Assembly: GCF_009649845.1 (NCBI RefSeq)
Contig: NZ_WJIE01000001.1
Location: forward strand, 186,001 to 250,000
Reading direction: 5' to 3'
DNA: 64,000 nucleotides
Source of the DNA: Polyangium spumosum
GTDB lineage: Bacteria; Myxococcota_A; Polyangia; Polyangiales; Polyangiaceae
Shown: in pieces, positions 16,246 through 23,422 of the stretch
Layout: each line of letters starts with the position of its first letter
Numbering within the stretch: position 1 is the first letter of the stretch
Made by a program: the position numbers and the translations under genes
The notes under the pieces: model-generated
Databases searched by the model: none
Seen by the model: the letters and a program-made list of their open reading frames with translations, nothing else
Told to the model about the DNA's origin: nothing

Positions 16246-17370
16246 ATGGCGAACGTCCTGGATCCGGAGAAGCGTCTGCGCGTGCTTGCCGCCCTGGTAG
16301 AGGGCAACAGCGAGCGCGCGGTCGAGCGCATGACGGGCGTCAACCGCGAGACCGTCGGGCGCCTCTCGCTCATGTTCGGCGAGGGCGCGATCCGGCTGCA
16401 CAACCGCGTCGCCCGCGATCTCGCGTGCTCGCTCGTGACCGTCGACGAGCAGTGGTCGTTCGTGAAGAAGAAGCAAGCCCGCGTAACCATCGACGATTCA
16501 TCGGACGTCGGCGAGGCGTACACCTTCGTGGCGCTCGACGCGTCGAGCCGCTTCGTCATCGCGTGGCACGTGGGGAAGCGCGACCAGGCGTCGACGGACA
16601 TCTTCATGAACGACGTCCGCGCCCGGCTCGTCGTCATGCCCGCCATGACCTCGGACGGCTTCGCCCCGTATATCAGCGCGATCGGCGCGTCCTTCGGTCC
16701 GAGCATCGACTATGCGCAGACCGTCAAGAACTACACGAAGCGCGGACGGCGCGAGGGAGGGCCGGATCATCGGTACGAGCCGCCCCGCGATCCCTTCATC
16801 ACGAAGAAGGTCGTCTACGGGGCGCCGAACCTGGACGCGGCGAGCACGGCCTACGTCGAGCGCAACAACGCCACGATGCGCCACCACATCGGCCGCATGC
16901 GTCGCCTCTGCTTGGCGTTCTCGAAGAAGCTCGCCAATCACCGCGCCGCGGTCGCCCTGAACTACGCCTGGTATAACCTAGGAACGATCGTGAAGACCCT
17001 CCGCGTGACGCCCGCCATGGCCGCCGGAGTCACGGATCACGTCTGGTCGCTGGAGGAGTTCATGGCGGCGTTGCTCGACGAGACGCCGTGCGAGGCGCCC
17101 ACGAAGCGGGAGCTACGCCCGCGGACGCCCGAAGGGACGGCGCGAGAGCTCCCCGGCGGGCGCGGCTTCCTCCGCGTCGTCGACGGCGGGAAGGGCAAGG
17201 CGAACGAGGCGCCGAAGCCTCCCCAGCCTCCCCGGCCTCCCGCTCCGGTCCGCTACGCGACGCCGCACGTGGACGATCACGAGGCGCACTGGGAGCAGAT
17301 GGATCTCCTCGCGTGGCGTGCGCGGGAGCGGCAACTGTCGTTCTTCGACGACGAGCCGGACGACGAGTAG
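16246..17370 (+). CDS. IS1-family-like DDE transposase
   Basis: This 374-residue protein has an N-terminal helix-turn-helix (about 8-45, LRVLAALVEGNSERAVERMT). Its DDE core has Asp67 in VDEQWSFV, Asp137 in TSDGFAPY and Glu205 in YVERNNATMR. The conserved tail TPAMAAGVTDHVWSLEEFM follows. This matches the broad group of IS1-like transposases with a single intact reading frame. The C-terminal 100 residues are Pro/Arg-rich and extra to the family. The ATG used follows GAGGGGACC. It is the only recombinase gene between the element's inverted ends, so it may move the element. Proteins of this group are, however, often stable host genes. The preceding 276 bp inside the element hold no gene. Confidence 0.82.
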   Translation: MANVLDPEKRLRVLAALVEGNSERAVERMTGVNRETVGRLSLMFGEGAIRLHNRVARDLACSLVTVDEQWSFVKKKQARVTIDDSSDVGEAYTFVALDASSRFVIAWHVGKRDQASTDIFMNDVRARLVVMPAMTSDGFAPYISAIGASFGPSIDYAQTVKNYTKRGRREGGPDHRYEPPRDPFITKKVVYGAPNLDAASTAYVERNNATMRHHIGRMRRLCLAFSKKLANHRAAVALNYAWYNLGTIVKTLRVTPAMAAGVTDHVWSLEEFMAALLDETPCEAPTKRELRPRTPEGTARELPGGRGFLRVVDGGKGKANEAPKPPQPPRPPAPVRYATPHVDDHEAHWEQMDLLAWRARERQLSFFDDEPDDE

Positions 17371-17783
17371 CGCTCTCGAAAGTTGGTTCGAATTCGAACA
17401 CTCCTTACATGAGTGTGAATTCGAAGACCAGGCCACAGCACGAACACACTGGACAGCCCTCGAACCATGGACTAAGCCGTGGTCGTGGTCGCTTGCCGTA
17501 CAGACGGTCGCCTTCGTCCAGGGATGTTCTCTAGACTTTGGCAGATTGTCTCAACTTGAGATTAGTCGCAACTTAAAAGTTGTTGACCGGCGACGCGGCG
17601 AACGACCCACGGAGGCCGGAACCAAAAAGAAAGGCGAGCAGCAGAGACGTAAACATCCCCACAACTCGCCTATCACCCGATTGGACCCGGATGGTAGGCA
17701 GGTAGCACGAAGGCTAACTTCGTCAAGGGGTCGTTTTGTCCAACGGCTGCGGCGCGTCTGGGAAGGTCCGGACAACGCAGTAG
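17371..17783. other. non-coding stretch in the element with three palindromes
   Basis: This 413-bp gap lacks a convincing gene and is less GC-rich than its surroundings. It contains GTTCGAATTCGAAC (17386-17399), a perfect 14-bp palindrome that also pairs with TGAATTCGAA at about 17416-17425 to make a larger imperfect hairpin. Further on are TCTCAACTTGAGA (17549-17561) and CAACTTAAAAGTTG (17569-17582), 7 bp apart and sharing CAACTT. These are plausible operators for the helix-turn-helix proteins encoded in the same element. Confidence 0.5.
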
Positions 17784-18041
17784 GTGGCTAAGCAGAGTAC
17801 CAACCCCAAGAACATCAACTTCCGCACGTCGTACATCCACCACCGCACCGGGAAGCGAGTCTACGCCCGGCCCGGGCATCCATTCCCGATTCCGAGAGGT
17901 TCGAGGCGTAAAAAGCGCATCGAACCGGCTCCGTCCGAGCAACTTGTGCTTCCTGGGATGGAGATGTTCGTCGAAGCGCCCCGACCGCCGCGTCCTCCGG
18001 CGAAGGTGAGGACGCCGAAGAAAGCCCGCGGCAACCGGTAG
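17784..18041 (+). CDS. small basic protein of unknown function
   Basis: This 85-residue protein is rich in Lys, Arg and Pro, with a GTG start. Its first half (INFRTSYIHHRTGKRVYARP) looks folded; the C-terminus (PPRPPAKVRTPKKARGNR) is basic and probably disordered. It lies inside the element between the transposase and the convergent regulator cassette, and is followed by a clear terminator. There is no strong ribosome site. The composition suggests nucleic-acid binding, but no family is recognised. Confidence 0.5.
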   Translation: MAKQSTNPKNINFRTSYIHHRTGKRVYARPGHPFPIPRGSRRKKRIEPAPSEQLVLPGMEMFVEAPRPPRPPAKVRTPKKARGNR

Positions 18042-18059
18042 CGGGCGGGTAGAGGGGGA

Positions 18060-18101
18060 GCGTCGGGCGTCTGGGCTTCGGCCTGGGCGCCCGACGCCTT
18101 T
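18060..18101. terminator. intrinsic terminator between convergent genes in the element
   Basis: A perfect 10-bp stem, GCGTCGGGCG (18060-18069) with CGCCCGACGC (18088-18097), is followed on the plus strand by CTTTT. It directly abuts the stop of the sigma-like gene and closes the plus-strand 85-residue gene. Confidence 0.75.
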
Positions 18102-18689
18102 TCAGCGCTTCTGCTTCCGCGACCAGCGGGGCCGACCGTACCTCGCGGCGAGCTGCCGTCGGGCGGTCATGGTCGCGTTGTAGACCGTGTGCAGTTCGAT
18201 TCCGAGCCGCGCGGCGATGTCCTCCGCGCTCTCGCCCTGCACGACGAGCAGAAGGACGCGCATCGGCCGTGCCTTCGACCGTGCGAGGTGACGGAGCACG
18301 CGCCGCGCCTCCGCGATGTCCTCCGGACGCGCCGCGGGATCGGAAAGGTCGCGCTCGTGCTCCTCGCCGATCGGGACGTGCCGGGCGTCCTTGCGGCGCA
18401 GCCGGGCGGCCTGGTTGCCCGCGACGCGCCACGCGATGTTGACGAGGAGCGAACGGATCACGACGTCGGGCGGGTCGGTGTACGCGCCGCGCACGCGCCC
18501 CTCATCGACCATCTGCCAGAGAACGTAGAGCGCGTCCTGCGTCACCTCGTCGGCGTCCGCCTCGCCGAGCACGGGCCACTTCGCGCGGAGGTAGGAGCGG
18601 GCGAAGCCGCGGTAGGCGTCGAGATCGCGCGGCGTCGCTTCGACGACGGGCTCGCCGGGGCGCTCGGGATCGTGGCGGTACCGGATCAC
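18102..18689 (-). CDS. ECF-like RNA polymerase sigma factor
   Basis: This 195-residue protein has a sigma-2-like region (about 38-80, DADEVTQDALYVLWQM) and a sigma-4-like helix-turn-helix (about 145-185, VQGESAEDIAARLGIELHTV). Between them is a charged linker. It starts with GTG after GGAGG, and that start overlaps the stop of the upstream HTH gene by four bases. It is the last of four overlapping genes, so expression is translationally coupled. ECF sigma factors redirect RNA polymerase to a few promoters. Inside a mobile element this one could drive the element's own genes. No anti-sigma with membrane helices is seen; the small HTH proteins may take that role. Confidence 0.72.
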   Translation of the reverse strand: MIRYRHDPERPGEPVVEATPRDLDAYRGFARSYLRAKWPVLGEADADEVTQDALYVLWQMVDEGRVRGAYTDPPDVVIRSLLVNIAWRVAGNQAARLRRKDARHVPIGEEHERDLSDPAARPEDIAEARRVLRHLARSKARPMRVLLLVVQGESAEDIAARLGIELHTVYNATMTARRQLAARYGRPRWSRKQKR

Positions 18690-18952
18690 GGCCCACCTCC
18701 GCAAACGAGCCCGAGAAGGACCGCCAGATCGATCCGCGTCACGCGCGCCACCTGCGCGGCGAAGTGAACCGACGCGCGGATCTCGCCCGCGACGACCGCG
18801 CGCATGTACCGGCGCGAGTAGCCGAGCGAGCGCGCGGCGATGCGGACGCTCGTTCCGCGGGCGAAGCGTTCGAGCCTCGCGCGGACGCGTTCGTTCTGCT
18901 CCTCCGTGAGCGTCGCGGGGACGCTCATCGGCTCCCGATCTTGCTCGCTCAT
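18686..18952 (-). CDS. small helix-turn-helix protein (third of three)
   Basis: This 88-residue protein has a helix-turn-helix at about 32-80 (GTSVRIAARSLGYSRRYMRAVVAGE). It resembles its two upstream neighbours in fold and spacing, ending in a Leu-Leu-Gly segment. ATG 18952 follows GGGAGG. It overlaps both neighbours by four bases. It may repress or partner the sigma-like protein; this is inference from position. Confidence 0.65.
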   Translation of the reverse strand: MSEQDREPMSVPATLTEEQNERVRARLERFARGTSVRIAARSLGYSRRYMRAVVAGEIRASVHFAAQVARVTRIDLAVLLGLVCGGGP

Positions 18953-19272
18953 GACGCGCCTCCCTTCCGACGAGGGGAGGACACGAGGACGAGCGCGGGC
19001 GCCTTCCGCGGGGGAGCCTTCCCGACGAGCGCGTCTTCGAGCGACAGACCGACCGCGCGGGCGATGCTCCGGGCGAGAGCGATGTTGCCGGGCTCGATCC
19101 CGTCGCAGAACGCAAGCACGAACGACCGGCGGAAGCTCACGAGGTGAGCGACCTTCGTCCACGTCCCGTGCTCGCGGTGAAGGTGGCGCAGGAGGGCGCG
19201 GAGGTTCGAGCGCTGGATCTCGATCAGGTCCGAGCCGCGGAGGGGACGGACGCGGTACTTCGAGGTCGTCAT
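18949..19272 (-). CDS. small XRE-like helix-turn-helix protein (second of three)
   Basis: This 107-residue protein has a Cro/XRE-like helix-turn-helix at about 37-85 (GTWTKVAHLVSFRRSFVLAF, then ARSIARAVGLSLEDAL). A short basic tail (VLVSSPRRKGG) follows. Its ATG overlaps the stop of the upstream HTH gene and its stop overlaps the downstream start, four bases each. The shared architecture with both neighbours suggests ancient tandem duplication. DNA target unknown. Confidence 0.65.
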   Translation of the reverse strand: MTTSKYRVRPLRGSDLIEIQRSNLRALLRHLHREHGTWTKVAHLVSFRRSFVLAFCDGIEPGNIALARSIARAVGLSLEDALVGKAPPRKAPALVLVSSPRRKGGAS

Positions 19273-19613
19273 CGCGCCGCCCCCTTCCCGCAGAGGGGAC
19301 ACGCGTCGGCGACGACGGGCGGGCCGATCAGTCGTTCGACCGTCGAGCCCACCGATCGGGCGACGGCGAGCACGAAGCCGAGCGAGACGCGCCCGGTGCT
19401 CCCGGCCTTCTCGACCGTGGAGAGCGAGAGGCCCGTCGCGGCGGCGAAGCACGGGTACGAACCGAACGCGCGCCGGAGATTCCGGATCGCCGCGCGGAGG
19501 CGGGCGCGTTCGGCGGAAGACAGGGAAAGCTTGGGGTTCTTCTTCGGGCGACGACGGGACGGACGTCCGCCGTCTTGCCCCTCGCGCGAGGGACGAACTA
19601 GGGTGAGCGTCAC
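19269..19613 (-). CDS. small XRE-like helix-turn-helix protein with CPLC tail (first of three)
   Basis: This 114-residue protein leads the four-gene overlapping cassette. After a basic N-terminus (RPSRRRPKKNPK), residues about 35-95 form a Cro-like helix-turn-helix (GSYPCFAAATGLSLSTVEKA). The C-terminus ends with CPLCGKGAAR, half of a zinc-ribbon-like motif that could pair in a dimer. I chose the GTG at 19613 because GGAGG stands eight bases before it. The open frame continues to 19697 without a ribosome site. It is likely the autoregulated first gene of the cassette. Confidence 0.65.
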   Translation of the reverse strand: MTLTLVRPSREGQDGGRPSRRRPKKNPKLSLSSAERARLRAAIRNLRRAFGSYPCFAAATGLSLSTVEKAGSTGRVSLGFVLAVARSVGSTVERLIGPPVVADACPLCGKGAAR

Positions 19614-19730
19614 GATCGTGACCTCCGGTGAGAGGTTGCGGTCGAGCCGCCTCGGGGGATGTAGGAGTCCTCCGAGGCGGCGCCTTTTCAGGCCCACTCA
19701 CCGTACGGCATCGCGATCGCGTTGTGGCCG

Positions 19731-19765
19731 AACCCGGCCACTTTCAATCAAAACCGGCCACTACC
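19731..19765 (-). repeat. right inverted end of the element
   Basis: Inverted copy of the left end: AACCCGGCCACTTT (19731-19744) and terminal CCGGCCACTACC (19754-19765), followed immediately by the second AGCCGGAT copy. Confidence 0.75.
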
Positions 19766-19773
19766 AGCCGGAT

Positions 19774-19799
19774 CCGGGACGATTCCCACACGTCGCAAC
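19774..19799. repeat. right remnant of the interrupted 42-bp repeat array
   Basis: CCGGGAC (19774-19780) supplies exactly the 7 bp missing from the last unit at 15893-15927. The next 19 bp (19781-19799) are the first half of another unit in the same orientation. This shows that the array predates the insertion. Confidence 0.85.
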
Positions 19800-19866
19800 C
19801 TCGATGGCTCCGCTTCCGGGCGCGTTCCGCCTTCGCGGCCCCGCCTTCTTGGCTAGAGTGTCGCCC

Positions 19867-20964
19867 GTGCGGCTCCGGATCCTCGCCTGCGCGCTCGCCC
19901 TCGCCGCGCCGCTCGCCCTCGCAACCTTGCTCGGCGCGGGCTGCGACCTGCCTTCCTCCGATGTCGACGGCGGGGATCTGCGCGGCGTCTTCGATCGAGA
20001 CGCCGCAGCCGCCGACGCCGCGGCGAGCGACGCAGGCCGGAAGGACGCAGGCCGGAAGGACGGCGGAGCCACGCCCGCCCTGCCGGCGTCGGCCGTCGCC
20101 AAGCCGGTCACGCGTCCCCCGACCGAAGGGAGCTGCGTCGCGGTCGACGGGCTGCCGGACAAGGACATCAAGCGCACCCTCGGACGGCCACCTTGCCCCG
20201 GCGCCGAGGTCCTCGAGTGGAAGGACGCCGCAGGCGCGCCGCGTTACGCCTGCGTCATCACGCCCAAGGGCATCGAGACACGTGCTCCCTTGCCGCTGCT
20301 CGTCTTCTTCCACGACGCCGGCGACAACCCGCGCAGCGTCGACAAGGAGACCTCCCTGCGCAAGCTCGGCGCTCGCTTCGACCTCACAGGCGACCCCGCG
20401 CACGCAGGGTTCATCGTCCTCTCCCCGCAAGGCCGCGCCCTGCACGGCAACCGCGAGGGCGCCATGTTCGACATCGACTACACCGGCGAGGACAACGTCG
20501 ACGTCGCCACGACCGACCACTTCATCTCCGTGCTCACGACGCGCGGACACGTCGATCGACGCCGGATCTACGCCGTCGGCGCCGGGCACGGCGGGCACAT
20601 GGCCGCGACCTACGCGATGATGCGCGCCGATCGCGTCGCCGCGTTCGCCACGTACGGCAGCGACGCGCCACGCGCCGCGTGGTCCTGCCCAGGTCCGCCG
20701 CCGCCCGCGTTCGTGATGTACCGGGCCTGCGATCAGATCTCGCCTTGCGCCTCGGTCGAGCGCTGGCTGCGCTCGCGCGACGCGCTCGCGGCCGAGACCA
20801 CGGGCCTCCGGCTCGGCGCCGCGAACGCCGAGGAGCCCTCGTGCGCGATCGACAAGAAATGCACGAAGATCGTCGGGACGGCCCTCCACCGCCGCTGGCC
20901 CAAGGGGCGCGAGGCGGACCTGCTCCGGTCCCTGTCGCGCCACACGCTCTCCGTCGCGCCCTGA
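19867..20964 (+). CDS. lipoprotein related to PHB-depolymerase/feruloyl-type esterases, nucleophile lost
   Basis: This 365-residue protein begins with a signal peptide and lipobox LLGAGC. An Asp/Ala/Lys-rich linker leads to an alpha/beta-hydrolase fold resembling the LpqC/PHB-depolymerase family: PLPLLVFFHDAGDN carries the oxyanion strand, and YAVGAGHGGHMAATYA is the nucleophile elbow. In that elbow the expected Gly-x-Ser-x-Gly reads Gly-Ala-Gly240-His-Gly, so the catalytic Ser is replaced by Gly. The GGG codon is clear. It is probably a binding protein or a dead esterase at the cell surface. Several cysteines could form disulfides. The GTG at 19867 is preferred; GTG 19858 and ATG 19804 are also in frame. 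A TAGAGT hexamer sits eight bases before the start. Confidence 0.68.
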   Translation: MRLRILACALALAAPLALATLLGAGCDLPSSDVDGGDLRGVFDRDAAAADAAASDAGRKDAGRKDGGATPALPASAVAKPVTRPPTEGSCVAVDGLPDKDIKRTLGRPPCPGAEVLEWKDAAGAPRYACVITPKGIETRAPLPLLVFFHDAGDNPRSVDKETSLRKLGARFDLTGDPAHAGFIVLSPQGRALHGNREGAMFDIDYTGEDNVDVATTDHFISVLTTRGHVDRRRIYAVGAGHGGHMAATYAMMRADRVAAFATYGSDAPRAAWSCPGPPPPAFVMYRACDQISPCASVERWLRSRDALAAETTGLRLGAANAEEPSCAIDKKCTKIVGTALHRRWPKGREADLLRSLSRHTLSVAP

Positions 20965-21020
20965 TCGAGGAGCCTCGAAATTGGCTCGGATCGAGCCCCG
21001 GGTGGTACCCTTCGAACGCG

Positions 21021-21983
21021 ATGTCGTTGCGACCGACCTACACCTCGGACCTCGCGCTCGAAACGCTGCTCGACGTCCTCGACGAGGCGGCGCTCGTCTT
21101 CGATGAAGGGCTCGTCTGCCGCGCCGCGGGGCGACGCGTGGCGGCGCTGCTCGGGCTCGACCCGAGCTCGTGCGTGGGGCAGGGGCGCGCGAGCTTGCTC
21201 GGGCGGGTCGGCGAGGGCGCGCCGGAGATCGCAGGGCAACTCGCGGCGCTCGATGTCTCCACGCGCGCGGCCGAGCGCGTGGAGATCGATCCGCTGGAGG
21301 TCGCGGGGCCGCCGTCGCGCTCGTTCGTGTGGACGAGCGCGCCCGTCGTGAAGGACGGCGTGGTGGTGGGGCGGATCGACGTGGTGCGTGATCAGAGCGC
21401 GTCCGCGGCGATGGCGCACAAGCTCGACGAGGTGTCGCGGGTCGACACGCTGACGGGGCTCGCGAACCGGCGTCGCTTCGAGGAGGAGTGCGAGCGCGAG
21501 CATCGGCGCGCGCAACGCGTGTGGGACTCGTACGCCGTGGCGCGCGTGGACGTCGACGGCATGCGGGCGGTGAACGAGGCGCGCGGGCGGGACGAGGGAG
21601 ACGCGCTGCTCCGGCTGCTCGGCGCGGCGCTGCGCGCGTCACGAAGGCAGTACGACGTGGTCGCGCGGTGGGGGGACGACGAGTTCGTGGTGCTCTTGCC
21701 CTGCGTGGATCACGGCGCCGTGGAGAGCGTGCTGTCACGCGCGGCGGCGCAGATGGTCGCGGCGGCGAAGGACGCGGGCTTCGTGATCACCTTGAGCGTC
21801 GGCGTCGCCGTGTGGAGGCCGCCGTCGGCCGATGGCAGCGCGGACGTGCTCGGCCGCGCGACGGCCGCCCTCGACGCCGCGAAGCGCCGCGGCGCGGGCG
21901 CGATCCTCGTCGATCTCGGCGGGACGAACATCAAGAGCGACCTCGAGCACGTCGCGGACGAACCTCCCGAGCGGATCGAGTAA
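21021..21983 (+). CDS. GGDEF-family protein with altered signature (GDDEF)
   Basis: This 320-residue protein has a PAS-like N-terminal half (about 10-130) and a diguanylate-cyclase fold (about 140-305). DTLTGLANRRRFEEE opens the GGDEF domain as usual and DVDGMRAVNEARG is the metal and substrate strand. The signature is Gly218-Asp-Asp-Glu-Phe222 instead of GG(D/E)EF. Losing the second Gly usually abolishes or lowers cyclase activity, so it may bind GTP or c-di-GMP or act as an effector. No TM helix or receiver is present. The gene stands alone between the esterase-like lipoprotein and the glutamine-synthetase-like gene. TACCCT lies ten bases ahead of the ATG. Confidence 0.8.
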   Translation: MSLRPTYTSDLALETLLDVLDEAALVFDEGLVCRAAGRRVAALLGLDPSSCVGQGRASLLGRVGEGAPEIAGQLAALDVSTRAAERVEIDPLEVAGPPSRSFVWTSAPVVKDGVVVGRIDVVRDQSASAAMAHKLDEVSRVDTLTGLANRRRFEEECEREHRRAQRVWDSYAVARVDVDGMRAVNEARGRDEGDALLRLLGAALRASRRQYDVVARWGDDEFVVLLPCVDHGAVESVLSRAAAQMVAAAKDAGFVITLSVGVAVWRPPSADGSADVLGRATAALDAAKRRGAGAILVDLGGTNIKSDLEHVADEPPERIE

Positions 21984-22038
21984 CGAGCGCCGGGGCCTCC
22001 GCGCGCCTCTTGCGGAGCTGTGTGGTACGACTCGCCGC

Positions 22039-23400
22039 ATGGGTGGGGGATCCTGTGACGAGCTCCTCGGCGAGCTCGAAGGGCGAGGCGTTCGAAGGGC
22101 GAAGATCGGCGGGTTCGACGTCGATGGCGTGCTTCGAGGCAAGTACGTGTCGCTGGAGAAGCTGCGCTCGGCGCTGTCGAGCGGCTTCGGGTTCTGCGAC
22201 GTCATCTTCGGCTGGGACATCGGCGACGTCCTCTACGACAACACGCGCGTGACCGGCTGGCACACGGGCTATCCCGACGCGCACGCCGTGCTCGATCCAT
22301 CGACGCGGCGGATCATGCCGTGGGAGCCGGACACGGTGGCGATGCTCGCGGACTTCCGCGACGAGGGCGGCGGCCCGCACCCGGCGTGCCCGCGCGGGGC
22401 GCTGAAGCGCGTGATCACGCACGCGGAGTCGCTCGGCTACCACCCGAAGCTCGCCTGCGAGTACGAGTTCTTCCTGTTCAAGGAGTCGCCGGCGTCGCTC
22501 CACGAAAAACGCTTCCAGAAGCTCGAGCCGCTCTCGCCGGGGATGTTCGGCTACTCGTGGGTGCGCGAGGGCCAGAACAAGGACCTGATGACCGCGATCT
22601 TCGAGGGGATGCGCGCCTTCGACATCGAGCTCGAGGGGCTACACACGGAGACGGGGCCGGGCGTGTACGAGGCGGCGATCCGGTACGACGACGCCTTGCG
22701 CGCGGCCGACAAGGCGGCGCTCTTCAAGGTCGCGATGAAGCAGATCGCCCACGAGCACGGGCTCAGCGTGACCTTCATGGCGAAGTGGAACGCGAGCCTG
22801 CCGGGCTCGTCCGGGCACCTGCACCAGAGCCTGTGGAAGGACGGCGAGAACGTGTTCTCGGGGCCCGCATCGGAGGGCGGGATCTCGAAGCACCTGCGCC
22901 ACTACATCGGCGGGCAGCTCGCGTGCATGCGGGAGCTGACGGCGCTCGTGTCGCCGACGATCAACGCGTACAAGCGGTACGTGCCCGGCGTGTGGGCGCC
23001 GCTCACGGCGACGTGGGGCTTCGAGAACCGCACGACGGCGCTCCGGGTCGTGGGCGCCGGGACGAAGGCCGCGCGGGTCGAGGTGCGGCAGGCGGCGGCG
23101 GACATCAACCCGCACATCGCGATGGCGGCGACGCTCGGCGCAGGGCTCTACGGCATGGAGAACACGATCGAGCCGGGCGCGCCGATCACGGGCGACGCGG
23201 GCGAGGGTGGTGAAGGGCGCGAGCGGCTGCCGCGTACGCTGGCCGAGGCCACGGCGTTGCTCGCGGAGAGCGGGCGCATGCGGAAGATCCTCGGCGAGGC
23301 GTTCGTCGATCACTACGTGCGCACCCGTCAGTGGGAGGTACGCCAGTACGAGCGCGCGGTGACGGACTGGGAGCTCGCGCGATATTTCGAGGCCATCTGA
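22039..23400 (+). CDS. glutamine-synthetase-family enzyme (gamma-glutamyl-amine ligase-like)
   Basis: This 453-residue enzyme has the glutamine synthetase beta-grasp N-terminus and catalytic domain. Visible metal and substrate motifs are ACEYEFFLF, GPGVYEAAIRY, the histidine-containing GSSGHLHQSLW, and NPHIAMAATLGAGLYG. Divergent GS enzymes of this kind (PuuA/GlnA3-like) ligate glutamate to polyamines or other amines rather than to ammonia. The adjacent iron alcohol dehydrogenase, 22 bp away on the same strand, supports an amine- or alcohol-degradation role, but the true substrate cannot be read. The C-terminal adenylylation Tyr loop of GlnA-I is not seen. A role in nitrogen assimilation proper is less likely. 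Confidence 0.85.
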   Translation: MGGGSCDELLGELEGRGVRRAKIGGFDVDGVLRGKYVSLEKLRSALSSGFGFCDVIFGWDIGDVLYDNTRVTGWHTGYPDAHAVLDPSTRRIMPWEPDTVAMLADFRDEGGGPHPACPRGALKRVITHAESLGYHPKLACEYEFFLFKESPASLHEKRFQKLEPLSPGMFGYSWVREGQNKDLMTAIFEGMRAFDIELEGLHTETGPGVYEAAIRYDDALRAADKAALFKVAMKQIAHEHGLSVTFMAKWNASLPGSSGHLHQSLWKDGENVFSGPASEGGISKHLRHYIGGQLACMRELTALVSPTINAYKRYVPGVWAPLTATWGFENRTTALRVVGAGTKAARVEVRQAAADINPHIAMAATLGAGLYGMENTIEPGAPITGDAGEGGEGRERLPRTLAEATALLAESGRMRKILGEAFVDHYVRTRQWEVRQYERAVTDWELARYFEAI

Positions 23401-23422
23401 AGGACGAAGGCGGGGGAGACGC

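Larger units (their letters stand above)
15928..19765. mobile_element. 3.84-kb transposon-like insertion with IS1-like transposase and regulator cassette
   Basis: The ends are inverted repeats: GGTAGTGGCTGG (15928-15939) and CCGGCCACTACC (19754-19765), with one mismatch. Subterminal AAAGTGGCCGGGTT (15956-15969) recurs inverted at 19731-19744. The element is flanked by an 8-bp direct repeat, AGCCGGAT, at 15920-15927 and 19766-19773. Removing the element and one copy of the 8-mer restores an exact 42-bp repeat unit, which is strong evidence for insertion into the array. If the ends are taken as TG...CA, the duplication is 6 bp. The multiple GTGGCCGG end repeats recall IS21-type ends, but no IstA/IstB gene is present. 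Inside are an IS1-like transposase, an 85-residue protein and four overlapping regulatory genes. Boundaries are seen directly; the mobilising enzyme is inferred. Confidence 0.8.

Noticed and set aside
15928-19765. Calling the element an IS21-family member
   Set aside because: The ends look similar, but there is no IstA or IstB gene; the only transposase is IS1-like.
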